From: SIG350 sp964520895
GTDB taxonomy: Bacteria > Bacillota > Clostridia > TANB77 > SIG350
NCBI GenBank assembly: GCA_964520895.1
Contig: CAZFOR010000036.1
Location: 1-14,292 of the forward strand
Direction of reading: 5' to 3'
DNA length: 14,292 nucleotides
Shown: positions 1 to 8,294 of the stretch, one piece after another
How positions within the stretch are numbered: the stretch's first letter is position 1
Layout: each line of letters begins with the position of its first letter
Program-made: the position numbers and the translations under genes
The notes under the pieces: model-generated
The model's input: the letters and a program-made list of their open reading frames with translations, nothing else
Told to the model about the DNA's origin: nothing
Database searches by the model: none

Positions 1-579
1 ATAGCAAATTTAATAGAAGAATTTGAAAAGTTTCCTAGCATAGGTCATAAGACTGCTGTTAGGATGGCTTTTCATGTCCTTAATTTATCACAAGATGAAG
101 CAGATAATTTTTGTAAAACAGTGCAAGATGCAAAACAAAATCTTAAATATTGTAAAGTTTGCTATAATATAACAGATACAGATCCTTGCTATATTTGTGC
201 AAATGCAAAAAGAGATATTACAACAATATGTGTTGTGCAAGATGTTAAGGATATAATTGCAATGGAAAGGATACATGAATACAAAGGAGTATATCATGTA
301 CTTCATGGCGCTATTTCACCAATGAACGGAATAGGACCTAATGATATTAAAATAAAAGAATTATTAGAAAGATTAAAAGATGATAGCATAAAGGAAGTTA
401 TTTTAGCTACTAATCCTAATATTGAGGGTGAAGCTACTGCTATGTATATAGCCAAATTAATAAGTCCTTTAGGTATAAATGTTACTAGAATAGCTTATGG
501 TATACCAATAGGTGGAGATATTGAGTATACTGATGAAGTTACTTTAAGTAAAGCTTTGGAAGGAAGAAGAAAAGTATAG
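1..579 (+). CDS. recR: Recombination mediator RecR, 5'-truncated by window edge
   Basis: RecR loads or stabilises RecA-dependent repair with RecO/RecF at gaps and stalled forks in the cytoplasm. The reading frame is open from base 1 (IANLIEEFEKFPSIGHKTAV...), the usual RecR N-terminal helix-hairpin-helix, so only about five to eight residues are missing. The first in-frame ATG at 64 lies inside the conserved HhH region and is not the true start. A CxxC...CxxC zinc finger (CKVC, then CYIC) follows, then a TOPRIM domain with VVQD, the YHVLHGAISPMNGIGP block and ATNPNIEGEATAMYIA. The C-terminus IPIGGDIEYTDEVTLSKALEGRRKV is the canonical RecR end. The gene sits 26 nt upstream of radC, so the two DNA-repair genes are probably co-transcribed. 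Identity is certain by recognition of family motifs. Confidence 0.97.
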   Translation: MANLIEEFEKFPSIGHKTAVRMAFHVLNLSQDEADNFCKTVQDAKQNLKYCKVCYNITDTDPCYICANAKRDITTICVVQDVKDIIAMERIHEYKGVYHVLHGAISPMNGIGPNDIKIKELLERLKDDSIKEVILATNPNIEGEATAMYIAKLISPLGINVTRIAYGIPIGGDIEYTDEVTLSKALEGRRKV

Positions 580-592
580 TTATAGGGAAATA

Positions 593-608
593 GAAAGAGG
601 TAAAATTG
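593..608 (+). promoter_or_regulatory. Ribosome binding site deciding the TTG start of radC
   Basis: GAAAGAGG at 593-600 lies 5 nt before TTG 606-608. The first ATG in frame (621) has no Shine-Dalgarno at a useful distance. This fixes the start on the sequence evidence alone. Confidence 0.7.
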
Positions 609-1298
609 AGTAATATAACTATGAAAACAATGCCAACAAGTGAAAGACCTTATGAAAAATTATTAAATTATGGTGAAAGTAGTTTATCAAATGCAGAATT
701 ACTTGCTATAATTTTAAAATCAGGAACAAAATCAGAAACATCAGTGCAATTAGCACAAAAAGTATTAATGCTAGATGAAGATAATAGTTTAGCTAATCTT
801 GCAAATCTGCAAATACCACAGCTTACTAAAATTAAAGGAATAGGTGTTATAAAAGCAATACAAATTAAAGCAGCAGTTGAACTTGCTAAAAGAATTGCTA
901 AACCCAATAATGTTGTTAATACAAGAATATCTAATGCAAAAGATATATTTAATTTACTTAGATATGAATGTATAAATCAAACAAAAGAAAGCCTTTATTT
1001 AGTAGCACTTACTATAAAAAATGATGTTATTAAAATATCTAAAATTGGACAAGGTGGGCAAACACAAGTATCAACTAGTATAAGTGAAATATATCATGAA
1101 GCTATAAGACTTGGTTCAAGTGGTATTATTGTAGCACATAATCATCCTAGTGGTGATACGAAACCTAGTAATACAGATATTAACTTTACATATAGATTAA
1201 TTGAAGCAAGTAAAATCTTAGACATATCATTTTTAGATCATATTATTATTTCAAATAGTGGATTTACAAGTCTTAAAGAAAAGGGTATTATTGATTAA
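606..1298 (+). CDS. radC: RadC family JAB1/MPN (JAMM) domain protein
   Basis: This 230-residue protein has the normal RadC (UPF0758) length and layout. An N-terminal region (MPTSERPYEKLL..., residues 9-35) is followed by a helix-hairpin-helix near 72-98 (LTKIKGIGVIKAIQIKAA) and a C-terminal JAMM metalloprotease-like domain. The metal-site motif HxH-x7-S-x2-D is complete: H178, H180, S188 and D191, within HNHPSGDTKPSNTDI. The biochemical role of RadC is unsettled; the old repair phenotype in E. coli was later attributed to recG. The start is a TTG at 606, chosen because AAGAGG ends 5 nt upstream, whereas the ATG at 621 is 20 nt away. It sits between recR and mreB; radC next to mreBCD is a common Firmicutes arrangement. 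Confidence 0.96.
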   Translation: MSNITMKTMPTSERPYEKLLNYGESSLSNAELLAIILKSGTKSETSVQLAQKVLMLDEDNSLANLANLQIPQLTKIKGIGVIKAIQIKAAVELAKRIAKPNNVVNTRISNAKDIFNLLRYECINQTKESLYLVALTIKNDVIKISKIGQGGQTQVSTSISEIYHEAIRLGSSGIIVAHNHPSGDTKPSNTDINFTYRLIEASKILDISFLDHIIISNSGFTSLKEKGIID

Positions 1299-1306
1299 TT
1301 AACAGT

Positions 1307-1339
1307 TCAGACAAAATGCCTCCGTCCCTAATTGTCTGA
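1307..1339 (+). repeat. Perfect 8-bp inverted repeat with GC-richer loop (REP-like or weak terminator)
   Basis: TCAGACAA (1307-1314) pairs exactly with TTGTCTGA (1332-1339) around a 17-nt loop that reads AGGGACGGAGGC on the - strand. It begins 8 nt after the radC stop. The downstream bases (TAATTTAATAAATTT) are mixed A/T rather than a T tract, so it is at best a weak terminator. The local G/C content is clearly above the flanking DNA. A GGGAC-type motif in a small palindrome recalls the REP-like sequences tied to Y1/RAYT transposases; that link is inference. Confidence 0.5.
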
Positions 1340-1351
1340 TAATTTAATAAA

Positions 1352-1382
1352 TTTACATAAAACCCTTTTAAAATACTAAAAT
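1352..1382 (+). promoter_or_regulatory. Candidate promoter of the mreBCD-mrdA operon
   Basis: TTTACA (1352-1357) and TAAAAT (1377-1382) each match the sigma-A consensus at five of six positions, but their spacing is 19 bp, longer than ideal. The site lies in the 151-bp gap between radC and mreB, just after the inverted repeat. It is the best pair I see, yet AT-rich DNA yields such matches easily. A second TAAAAT at 1389-1394 is possible. Confidence 0.3.
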
Positions 1383-1449
1383 ATTTGATAAAATATGGTA
1401 GTACAAAAGTTAAGTAGTATAAGATGATAGTAATGAAAGGAAGAAGTTT

Positions 1450-2478
1450 ATGTTAGGAATGGGATCAAAAGATATAGGTATTGACTTAGGAACAGCAAAT
1501 ACCTTAATAGGAATAAGAGGAAAAGGAATAGTACTTAGGGAGCCTACAGTTGTCGCAATTAACAGAGACAATTCTACTGTGTTAGCAACAGGTGAAGATG
1601 CTAAAATAATGTTAGGAAGAACACCAGAAAATATTACAACAATAAGACCATTAAAAGATGGTGTTATTGCTGATTTTTCTGCAACACAGTTATTATTAAA
1701 AAATATGATTAGAAAGGTTTGTGACAAATATAGAATATCAAAACCTAGAATAGTTGTATGTGTACCAACAGGTGTTACAGAAGTTGAAGAAAGAGCAGTT
1801 GAAGAAGCTGTAATAGAAGCTGGTGGTAGATCAGCATATATAATGGAAGAACCAATGGCAGCAGCTTTAGGGTCAGGGTTAATAGTTTCAGAACCAAATG
1901 GCAGTATGATAGTAGATATTGGTGGAGGAACTAGTGAGATAGCAGTTATTTCATTAGGAGGTATTGTAACTAGTAAATCAATTAGAACAGCTGGTGATGA
2001 ATTGGATGATGCAATAGTTTCATATATTAAAAGAGAGTTTAATTTAATGATTGGTGAAAGAACAGCAGAAGAAATAAAAATGTCAATAGGTAATGCATAT
2101 CCATCTGCAATTGAAGAATCTATGGAAGTTAGAGGTAGAGATTTATTATCAGGACTTCCGAAAGTTATTGAAGTTACATCAAGTCAAATTGGTGATGCGA
2201 TGAGAGAACCTATTAAAGAAATTGTTGAAGGAATAAAAATGACATTAGAAAGAACACCACCAGAATTATCTGCAGATATTATGGAAAAAGGAATAATGCT
2301 TGCAGGTGGAGGAGCATTAATTAAAAACTTAGATATGCTAATTAGTCAAGAAACAGGAATGCCTGTATATATAGCACAAAATCCATTAGATGCTGTAATT
2401 AATGGTGCAATTAAGGTATTAGGTGATATGGATAAATTAAAAAATGTTTTGTCTAATTCAAAGAAAAATAGGAGATAA
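1450..2478 (+). CDS. mreB: Rod shape-determining protein MreB (bacterial actin)
   Basis: MreB polymerises on the inner face of the membrane and positions the elongasome that inserts lateral cell wall. The 342-residue length is normal. The actin-fold nucleotide motifs are all present: phosphate-1 IGIDLGTANTLI at residues 9-20, the EEPMAAALG helix at 133-141, phosphate-2 IVDIGGGTSEIAV at 154-166, and the adenosine motif GIMLAGGGALIKNL at 281-294. The start at 1450 has AAAGGAAG about 7-9 nt upstream; the ATG at 1459 is a less well placed alternative. It is first of four genes (mreB, mreC, mreD, mrdA) in one direction with short gaps, a standard elongation operon. Nothing looks damaged. Confidence 0.98.
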   Translation: MLGMGSKDIGIDLGTANTLIGIRGKGIVLREPTVVAINRDNSTVLATGEDAKIMLGRTPENITTIRPLKDGVIADFSATQLLLKNMIRKVCDKYRISKPRIVVCVPTGVTEVEERAVEEAVIEAGGRSAYIMEEPMAAALGSGLIVSEPNGSMIVDIGGGTSEIAVISLGGIVTSKSIRTAGDELDDAIVSYIKREFNLMIGERTAEEIKMSIGNAYPSAIEESMEVRGRDLLSGLPKVIEVTSSQIGDAMREPIKEIVEGIKMTLERTPPELSADIMEKGIMLAGGGALIKNLDMLISQETGMPVYIAQNPLDAVINGAIKVLGDMDKLKNVLSNSKKNRR

Positions 2479-2487
2479 AAATATATA

Positions 2488-3312
2488 ATGAGAAAAAATA
2501 GTAATATTATTATAAAAATAATTTCATATATTTTAGTAATTATTGTATTATTTACTATAATTATATTAACAAATAAACCTAGGGAAAGTACAGTTGGTGA
2601 AACTGTCTTTTCCTATACTATTATGCCTATACAAAGAGGGTATAAGTATTTTAGTAATTGGGTAATGGGATATAGAGATGTTTTTCCACAAATAGATGAA
2701 CTTAAACAAAAAAATGATAGTTTGGAGCAAGAAAATGCAACATTAAAGGATAAGCTAGCAGATTATGAAATTATCCAAAGTGAAAACAGAATGTTAAAAG
2801 AAAAAATGAATTTAGTAGATAAATACCCAGAATACAAAACATTACCTGCACAAATAATTGCACAAGATCCTAATAGTTGGTATGAAATATTAGTTATCAA
2901 CCAAGGTAGTGAAGATGGCATAACAGAAGGTATGACAGTAATTGCAGATAATGGGTTAGTTGGATATATTAAAGAAGTAGCACCAACTACATCAAAAGTT
3001 TTATGTATAACAGATGCTGGAAATTCAGTTAGTAGTAAAATAAGCAAAACAAGAGAAACTGTTATTTGTAGGGGAGAATTAGAGTTAAAAGATTTATCAC
3101 AAGTTAAACTTATATATGTTCCAACAGAAGTAGAGCTTACAAAAGGAGATATAATTGAAACATCAGGTATGGGGGGAATATATAAAAAGGGTATTAAAAT
3201 TGGTGAGGTAGAAAAAGTTGTTACATCTCAAAATTCTTTTGAGACATATGCAATAGTTAAAACAGCAGTTGATTTTTCTACTATTGAACATGTAATAGTA
3301 ATATTAGATTAG
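2488..3312 (+). CDS. mreC: Rod shape-determining protein MreC
   Basis: MreC is a bitopic membrane protein that links MreB inside to PBP2/RodA outside and activates PBP2. The 274-residue sequence shows one N-terminal membrane helix (about residues 8-27) and a long charged heptad-type coiled coil (about 66-110, DELKQKNDSLEQENATLKDKL...). The extracellular beta domain follows, with the family signature blocks AQIIAQDPNSWYEILVINQGSEDGITEGMTV and a GLVGYIKEV segment. AGGAG at 2470-2474 overlaps the end of mreB and is 13 nt from the ATG, a little long. It starts 9 nt after mreB, which suggests translational coupling. Confidence 0.96.
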   Translation: MRKNSNIIIKIISYILVIIVLFTIIILTNKPRESTVGETVFSYTIMPIQRGYKYFSNWVMGYRDVFPQIDELKQKNDSLEQENATLKDKLADYEIIQSENRMLKEKMNLVDKYPEYKTLPAQIIAQDPNSWYEILVINQGSEDGITEGMTVIADNGLVGYIKEVAPTTSKVLCITDAGNSVSSKISKTRETVICRGELELKDLSQVKLIYVPTEVELTKGDIIETSGMGGIYKKGIKIGEVEKVVTSQNSFETYAIVKTAVDFSTIEHVIVILD

Positions 3313-3323
3313 GGGAAATAATA

Positions 3324-3848
3324 ATGAGCAAATTAAAATATGCCATAGTTTCAATAATAACTTTTGTTATTTTAATAATAGTTCAACTAAATATTGTGGG
3401 TAAGATAAATATATTTGGTGTAGTGCCAAATCTGTTTATTATATATATTGCATATGTTAATATATTAAATGAAGATAATGTATTTACAAGTATTATATCA
3501 ATAATTGCAGGATTGATTTTTGATATATGTTTTGGGACTATTATAGGGATGTATGCTCTAACAGCATTAGCTATAAGCTTGCTTACACCGGTTATATGTA
3601 AAGGGGTTTTAGTTGATACTAAAATTGGAATGATGGTATATTGTGTAATAATAACAATTATATGGGAAGTTGTATTTGGTGTCATTTATTTAATATTAAA
3701 TAATGCTACATTTCAAATATTACATATGTTATTAATAATATTAATTACTAGTGTGATTAATGCTTTGATAGTGTTAATTGTTCATGGATATTTTGCAAAA
3801 TCATTAAAAGAAAGAAATGATATGTTTAAATTAGTACGTAGATATTAG
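3324..3848 (+). CDS. mreD: Rod shape-determining membrane protein MreD
   Basis: MreD is a polytopic partner of MreC in the elongasome. The 174-residue protein is almost wholly hydrophobic, with about five predicted membrane helices. It carries the MreD-like segment AGLIFDICFGTIIGMYALTALAI (about residues 62-84), corresponding to the family pattern GL-x2-D-x-G-x5-G. AGGGGAAA precedes the ATG at a good distance and overlaps the mreC stop. Position between mreC and PBP2 makes the assignment secure although MreD sequences are poorly conserved. Confidence 0.93.
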   Translation: MSKLKYAIVSIITFVILIIVQLNIVGKINIFGVVPNLFIIYIAYVNILNEDNVFTSIISIIAGLIFDICFGTIIGMYALTALAISLLTPVICKGVLVDTKIGMMVYCVIITIIWEVVFGVIYLILNNATFQILHMLLIILITSVINALIVLIVHGYFAKSLKERNDMFKLVRRY

Positions 3849-3899
3849 TAAAAGCACTTACATATTTTTGATATATTAAATGAAAGGAGAAATAAGTAA

Positions 3900-6020
3900 A
3901 TGGGAAAATATCATAGAAAAACTATATTTGATAATAGATATACATATGTATATTTATTAATTTATGTCATAACTATTATTTTGCTTATTTCTCTTTTTAA
4001 TTTACAGATAGTAAATGGTCAGGAGTATAGAGAAAAATCTGAAAAAAGATTGCTTAGGGAAAAGGTAGTTGAAGCACCTAGAGGAGAAGTTTATGATAGA
4101 AATGGAAATGTGTTAGTAACAAATGAAATGGGATTTAGTTTATTACTATATAAAACGAAAATTGATACAGATACTTTAAATAATAGTTTATTAAAAATCG
4201 TTAATATATTAGAACTAAATGGTGACAAATATAGTGATAGTTTGCCAATAATAATAAATGAAAATGGAGAAGTAGTATTTAATTATACAGGTGATGATGC
4301 AACTGAAAAGGCAAATGACTGGAAGAAAAAGTATGAATATGATGCTAATTTATCTGCGCATGATGTTTTGTTAAAATTAAAGCAGAAGTATAAAGTTAAA
4401 AATGAAGACATAACAGAAGTTAGGAAAATAGTTGGTCTACGTTTTAATATAACTATAAATGGATATAGTGCATATAGACCATATCAAATTGCAACAAATA
4501 TATCAAGGGACTCTATTAGTCAAATAGAGGAGCAAAATGCAAGTTTGCCTGGTATTAATATATCAAATATACCTATTAGAAGTTATGTAAGAGGAAGTTT
4601 AGCTTCACACATATTAGGATATGTTGGTAAAATAAGAGCAGAAGAGTTAGAGAAAAACAAAGATGAGTATTCTCAAAATGATGATATAGGTAGATCTGGT
4701 ATAGAAAATATTTTTGAAAAATATTTAAGAGGAACTAAAGGTGTAAAAAAAGTTGAAATGGATTCTAATGGTAGAATTAATGCTGAATATCAGACAACAG
4801 AGAGTATTCAAGGTAATGATGTTGTTTTAACTATTGATGCTAATCTACAACAAGTAGCTGAAAATGCTTTGAAAAGTAATATTGAAAAAATATCTAGTGG
4901 TGGGTTTGGACATAAATACGAAGATGCAGATGCAGGTGCATGTGTGGTTATTGATGTAAAAACTGGTGAGATATTAGCACTGGCTAGTTATCCAACATAT
5001 GATCCATCATTATTTATTGGTGGAATTTCTAATGATAATTGGAAAGTTTTAAATGAAGATACAGCTAAACCTATGTTTAATAGAACAATACAGGCATCAT
5101 ATGCACCAGGTTCTACATTTAAAATGGTAACTGCTATTGCGGGGTTAGAGACAGGTGTAATAACACCTGAAGAGAAAATATTAGATACAGGTATATATGA
5201 TAAAGGACATAACCCTCGTTGTTGGTATTATTCAAGTTATGGAACAACACATGGTTATGTTAATGTTTCAGAGGCAATTAAAACATCTTGTAACTGTTTC
5301 TTTTATGAAACAGGATATAGAATGACAATAGATAATCTAGAAAAATATGCTAGATATTTAGGATTAGGTACTAAAACTGGTGTAGAACTTGGTGGAGAAG
5401 TATCAGGTACTCTTGCAAGTAGGACATATTCTACTAGTTTAGGAAATACTTGGTATGTGGCAGATACATTGTCTGCTGCAATAGGACAGTCATATAATTC
5501 TTTTACACCATTACAATTAGCCAAATATATTGCTATAATATCTAATGGTGGTAATAAAATAAAACCAACATTAATAAAAGATGTTATTTCACCAGATGGT
5601 GTAAGTTATAGTAAAGAAGAGATTCAAGATTACGTAAATAGTGTATTAAATATACAAACAACAGAAGAACCAGAGTTAGATATAAATAATGAAAATGTAA
5701 AAGCTGTTTTAGAGGGTATGAGAGAAGTTACAGATGAAGCAGGTGGAACAGCATATGGTATATTTAGAAACTTACCTGTAAAAGTGGGTGGAAAGACTGG
5801 AACAGCAGAAGCAGGAACAGGTTCAAACAATGGTGTGTTTGTTGGATTTGCACCATTTGATAATCCAGAAATTGCAGTAGCAGTTGTTGTTGAACATGGT
5901 GGACATGGATCATATACAGCAGAAGTTGTAAGAGATGTTATGGCAGAATATTTTGGGGTAAATAATAATAATATAGATGAAAGTAAATATATAAGTACAG
6001 TTGGTTCAAAAATAAACTAA
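3900..6020 (+). CDS. mrdA: Penicillin-binding protein 2 (elongasome DD-transpeptidase)
   Basis: This class B PBP crosslinks peptidoglycan during side-wall elongation. It has a short cytoplasmic N-terminus and one membrane helix (about residues 17-39). The pedestal/dimerisation domain begins with the motif RGEVYDRNGNVLVTNE and includes GRSGIENIFEKYLRG. The C-terminal transpeptidase domain has all three catalytic motifs: S405-T-F-K408 (in PGSTFKMV), S463-C-N465, and K632-T-G634 (in GGKTGTAEAG). The 706-residue length is typical of clostridial PBP2. AAAGGAG at about 3882-3888 gives a clear start. It lies 51 nt after mreD and closes the operon; its TAA stop is part of the left arm of the terminator. 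Confidence 0.96.
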   Translation: MGKYHRKTIFDNRYTYVYLLIYVITIILLISLFNLQIVNGQEYREKSEKRLLREKVVEAPRGEVYDRNGNVLVTNEMGFSLLLYKTKIDTDTLNNSLLKIVNILELNGDKYSDSLPIIINENGEVVFNYTGDDATEKANDWKKKYEYDANLSAHDVLLKLKQKYKVKNEDITEVRKIVGLRFNITINGYSAYRPYQIATNISRDSISQIEEQNASLPGINISNIPIRSYVRGSLASHILGYVGKIRAEELEKNKDEYSQNDDIGRSGIENIFEKYLRGTKGVKKVEMDSNGRINAEYQTTESIQGNDVVLTIDANLQQVAENALKSNIEKISSGGFGHKYEDADAGACVVIDVKTGEILALASYPTYDPSLFIGGISNDNWKVLNEDTAKPMFNRTIQASYAPGSTFKMVTAIAGLETGVITPEEKILDTGIYDKGHNPRCWYYSSYGTTHGYVNVSEAIKTSCNCFFYETGYRMTIDNLEKYARYLGLGTKTGVELGGEVSGTLASRTYSTSLGNTWYVADTLSAAIGQSYNSFTPLQLAKYIAIISNGGNKIKPTLIKDVISPDGVSYSKEEIQDYVNSVLNIQTTEEPELDINNENVKAVLEGMREVTDEAGGTAYGIFRNLPVKVGGKTGTAEAGTGSNNGVFVGFAPFDNPEIAVAVVVEHGGHGSYTAEVVRDVMAEYFGVNNNNIDESKYISTVGSKIN

Positions 6021-6060
6021 AAAATGTGCAAGTTATATTATTATAATGTGCACATTTTTT
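6019..6060. terminator. Bidirectional intrinsic terminator between mrdA and yhcG-like gene
   Basis: AAAAAATGTGCA (6019-6030) is the exact reverse complement of TGCACATTTTTT (6049-6060), separated by an 18-nt A/T-rich loop. Both strands end in a T6 run after the GTGCA core. It can therefore stop the mre operon on the + strand and the convergent nuclease gene (ends 6068) on the - strand. The left arm overlaps the last two bases of the mrdA stop codon. Confidence 0.85.
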
Positions 6061-6067
6061 ATGTTTA

Positions 6068-7102
6068 TTATAATTCTTTTAATATTTCTTTAATATCTTC
6101 AGGAGATGGTAATAAATTTTTCATTTGTTCAGGCAATGTATTTCTTATTTGATAAGTTGATACTCCAATTGGTTTAGAACTATTATTTAGAGCGTATTCT
6201 ACAACTGTTCTATTTTTATTTTTGCATATTATAATACCTATTGATGGATTTTCGTATTCCATTTTTAGTTGTTTATCTAGTGCTGTTAAATAGAATTGAA
6301 GTTGACCAATAAATTCTGGTTTAAAATTTCCAATTTTTAATTCAATTGCAATTAGACTTTTTAATTTTCTATGATATAAAAGTAAATCTATATAAAAATC
6401 TTCTCCACCAACAATTAAGTGATATTGATTTCCTATAAAAGCAAAATTTCCGCCCATTTCTCCTAGAAAAGTTTTTATGTTGTTTACTAAACTTTCTTCC
6501 AATTGTTTTTCAGAATGTTGTTGAGATAATTCTATAAAGTCAAAAACATATTCATCCTTTACTGCTAATTTTGCTTGATTGATATATGTTTTTGATAATG
6601 TTTCATTAAAATTGGTTTGATTTAATAAGTATTTTTCATAAATTTTATTTTCGATATTATTAATTAGAACATCTTTTGTCCATCCGTATTTTTTAGTCAA
6701 TTTAATATAAAATTCTTTTTCTAAAAAATTTTTACATTTTTCCATAATAGCAATATTTTTGCTCCAACTAATTTCTCGTACTAATGGTGCGAGATTTTCA
6801 TAATTATTATATGTTAAATAAAAATTTCTCATTCTCCAGAGATTGCTAGGTGAAAATCCTTTAACATTTGGAAATTCTATTTGGATTTCTTTTGATAATA
6901 TTTCTACAATATTTTTACCCCAGCCTTTTGATTGTTGTTGTTTATAAATTTCTTTTCCAATTATCCAATATAAATTAATTAATGATGCATTTACGGCTTT
7001 CATGGCTTCATATTGGTTGGTTCTTATTTTATTTTTAATTTCTTTTACAAAGTCTGAATAATCAGTTATAATTGATTTTTTTTCATAAAAACCCCATTTC
7101 AT
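6068..7102 (-). CDS. YhcG/DUF1016-family PD-(D/E)XK nuclease
   Basis: This 344-residue protein matches the YhcG-like family by layout. An N-terminal helical DUF1016 domain (about residues 10-180; NASLINLYWIIGKEIYKQQQSKGWGKNIVEILS, then FSPSNLWRMRNFYLTY and LSWSKN-like ISWSKN) is followed by a C-terminal PD-(D/E)XK nuclease domain. The likely catalytic residues are E202 or E203, D239 (EDFYIDLLLYH) and E254-L-K256 (IAIELKIG), with Q267 following. The family is common in accessory regions and near restriction systems; its substrate here is unknown. The ATG at 7100-7102 has no recognisable Shine-Dalgarno, and a run of eight A residues (- strand; 7076-7083) lies seven codons in, so the true start is uncertain. 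It stands alone, convergent with mrdA and downstream of the dnaC-like gene. Confidence 0.88.
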   Translation of the reverse strand: MKWGFYEKKSIITDYSDFVKEIKNKIRTNQYEAMKAVNASLINLYWIIGKEIYKQQQSKGWGKNIVEILSKEIQIEFPNVKGFSPSNLWRMRNFYLTYNNYENLAPLVREISWSKNIAIMEKCKNFLEKEFYIKLTKKYGWTKDVLINNIENKIYEKYLLNQTNFNETLSKTYINQAKLAVKDEYVFDFIELSQQHSEKQLEESLVNNIKTFLGEMGGNFAFIGNQYHLIVGGEDFYIDLLLYHRKLKSLIAIELKIGNFKPEFIGQLQFYLTALDKQLKMEYENPSIGIIICKNKNRTVVEYALNNSSKPIGVSTYQIRNTLPEQMKNLLPSPEDIKEILKEL

Positions 7103-7247
7103 AATAAATATAATTTTTAAATATAAAAAATGTTAATAAATAGTTTTTGAGAATAATAAGTTATAGTATCAGAATAATAAAATTAGGAAATAAATGAATT
7201 TTTGAATTTATTATGAAAAATAATATTTTTGAAAACGATATAAAGTA

Positions 7248-7277
7248 GCTACCAGGTTATTTAGTCAGCCTGATAGC
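7248..7277 (-). terminator. Hairpin terminator after the dnaD-dnaC pair
   Basis: On the - strand GCTATCAGG (7277-7269) pairs with CCTGGTAGC (7256-7248), nine base pairs with one G-U, around a 12-nt loop. It starts 15 nt past the dnaC-like stop and is followed by TACTTTATATCGTTTTC, a broken T-rich tail. The rest of the gap (7103-7247) is plain A/T-rich DNA that must hold the promoter of the nuclease gene. The best I see there is an extended -10-like TGATACTAT on the - strand without a convincing -35. Confidence 0.55.
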
Positions 7278-7292
7278 ATAATTAAATTTATT

Positions 7293-8279
7293 TTATCTAT
7301 TTTTTATCCTAATATCATCACCAATAAATTTTGAGATTGTATAATTACCAATAATTCTAGACATGATTCTTTCATCATATATTTTAAACATATCTTCTAT
7401 TGGTAGGTTTGTTGAAATAATTGTTTTAGTAATTTTTTTTGTATTTAATAATCTAGTATTTATTATTGTAAATAGTTCTGAACATTTCATACTATTTAAT
7501 GCTTCAACCCCTAAATCATCAATTATCAATAAATCTACATCAAAAACATCTTTATATATTTTTTCTGAATTACCATCTTTTCTGAATTTGTATTCTATTA
7601 ATGTATCCATAAGAATTGGTGAAGTTTGATATAACACTGTTTTACCTTGTTTTAATAGCTCATTTGCAATACAACTTGATAAAAATGTTTTTCCTAATCC
7701 TGTTTCTCCTGTAAATAAAAGGTTTTTTTGAGTTGTATTATCAAAATTATCTATAAAATTTAGGCACATTCTTTTTATGTTTAATATATTTTGTTTAGGA
7801 GAAATGTTTAAAGATTTATTAACTTCATCGCTATATAAATTTTCATCAAATTTATCAAAACAAAGAGAAGTTAAATTACTTAGATTTGAGTTGTTATATG
7901 AGAAATCTAATAATCTTTGCTTATAGCAATTACATTGTACATTATTTATAAAACCTGTATCATTACATATATTGCATTCATATATAGGTTCTAATTGCTT
8001 TTCTGAAATATTTGCACTATCCAGAATCTTCTTTTTTTCAGTTTTTAAACTTTCTATTTTATTTTCTAAATCTTTTACATATGTATATTTTTCATCAGTT
8101 TCCGAAACTAAAATTAAACGAGTAGATTTAATAGCATAATTATTAATTTCTTCTTCAATTTCTTTTAGTCTTGGCACTTTTGAAAAAATCTCATTTTTTC
8201 TTTTAACTAATTCATTAATAGCCAAAAGTCTTTTTTGTTCATATTCATTATTAATTTTTTTAATAATGCTTATATCCAT
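7293..8279 (-). CDS. DnaC/DnaI-type helicase-loader ATPase
   Basis: This AAA+ protein is expected to load the replicative helicase at initiation or restart, working with the DnaD/DnaB-like protein encoded just upstream. The 328-residue sequence has a charged helical N-terminal region, then a zinc finger at residues 102-118 (C102-x2-C105...C116-x-C118; YECNICNDTGFINNVQCNCYKQ). The ATPase core follows: Walker A GETGLGKT (191-198), Walker B DLLIIDD (249-255), sensor-1 ISTN (288-291) and a DERIMSR arginine-finger segment (302-308). This N-terminal zinc-finger form is the clostridial chromosomal DnaC, distinct from the shorter IstB of insertion sequences. AAGGTGGTGAT upstream overlaps the end of the preceding gene, indicating coupled translation. 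Confidence 0.92.
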   Translation of the reverse strand: MDISIIKKINNEYEQKRLLAINELVKRKNEIFSKVPRLKEIEEEINNYAIKSTRLILVSETDEKYTYVKDLENKIESLKTEKKKILDSANISEKQLEPIYECNICNDTGFINNVQCNCYKQRLLDFSYNNSNLSNLTSLCFDKFDENLYSDEVNKSLNISPKQNILNIKRMCLNFIDNFDNTTQKNLLFTGETGLGKTFLSSCIANELLKQGKTVLYQTSPILMDTLIEYKFRKDGNSEKIYKDVFDVDLLIIDDLGVEALNSMKCSELFTIINTRLLNTKKITKTIISTNLPIEDMFKIYDERIMSRIIGNYTISKFIGDDIRIKNR

Positions 8280-8294
8280 AGTCGTATCACCACC

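Noticed and set aside
200..260. RecR TOPRIM motif with Q in place of E (VVQD) as a lost catalytic residue
   Set aside because: From memory, Bacillus-type RecR also reads VVQDP here, and RecR has no known catalytic use of this residue; it is normal variation.
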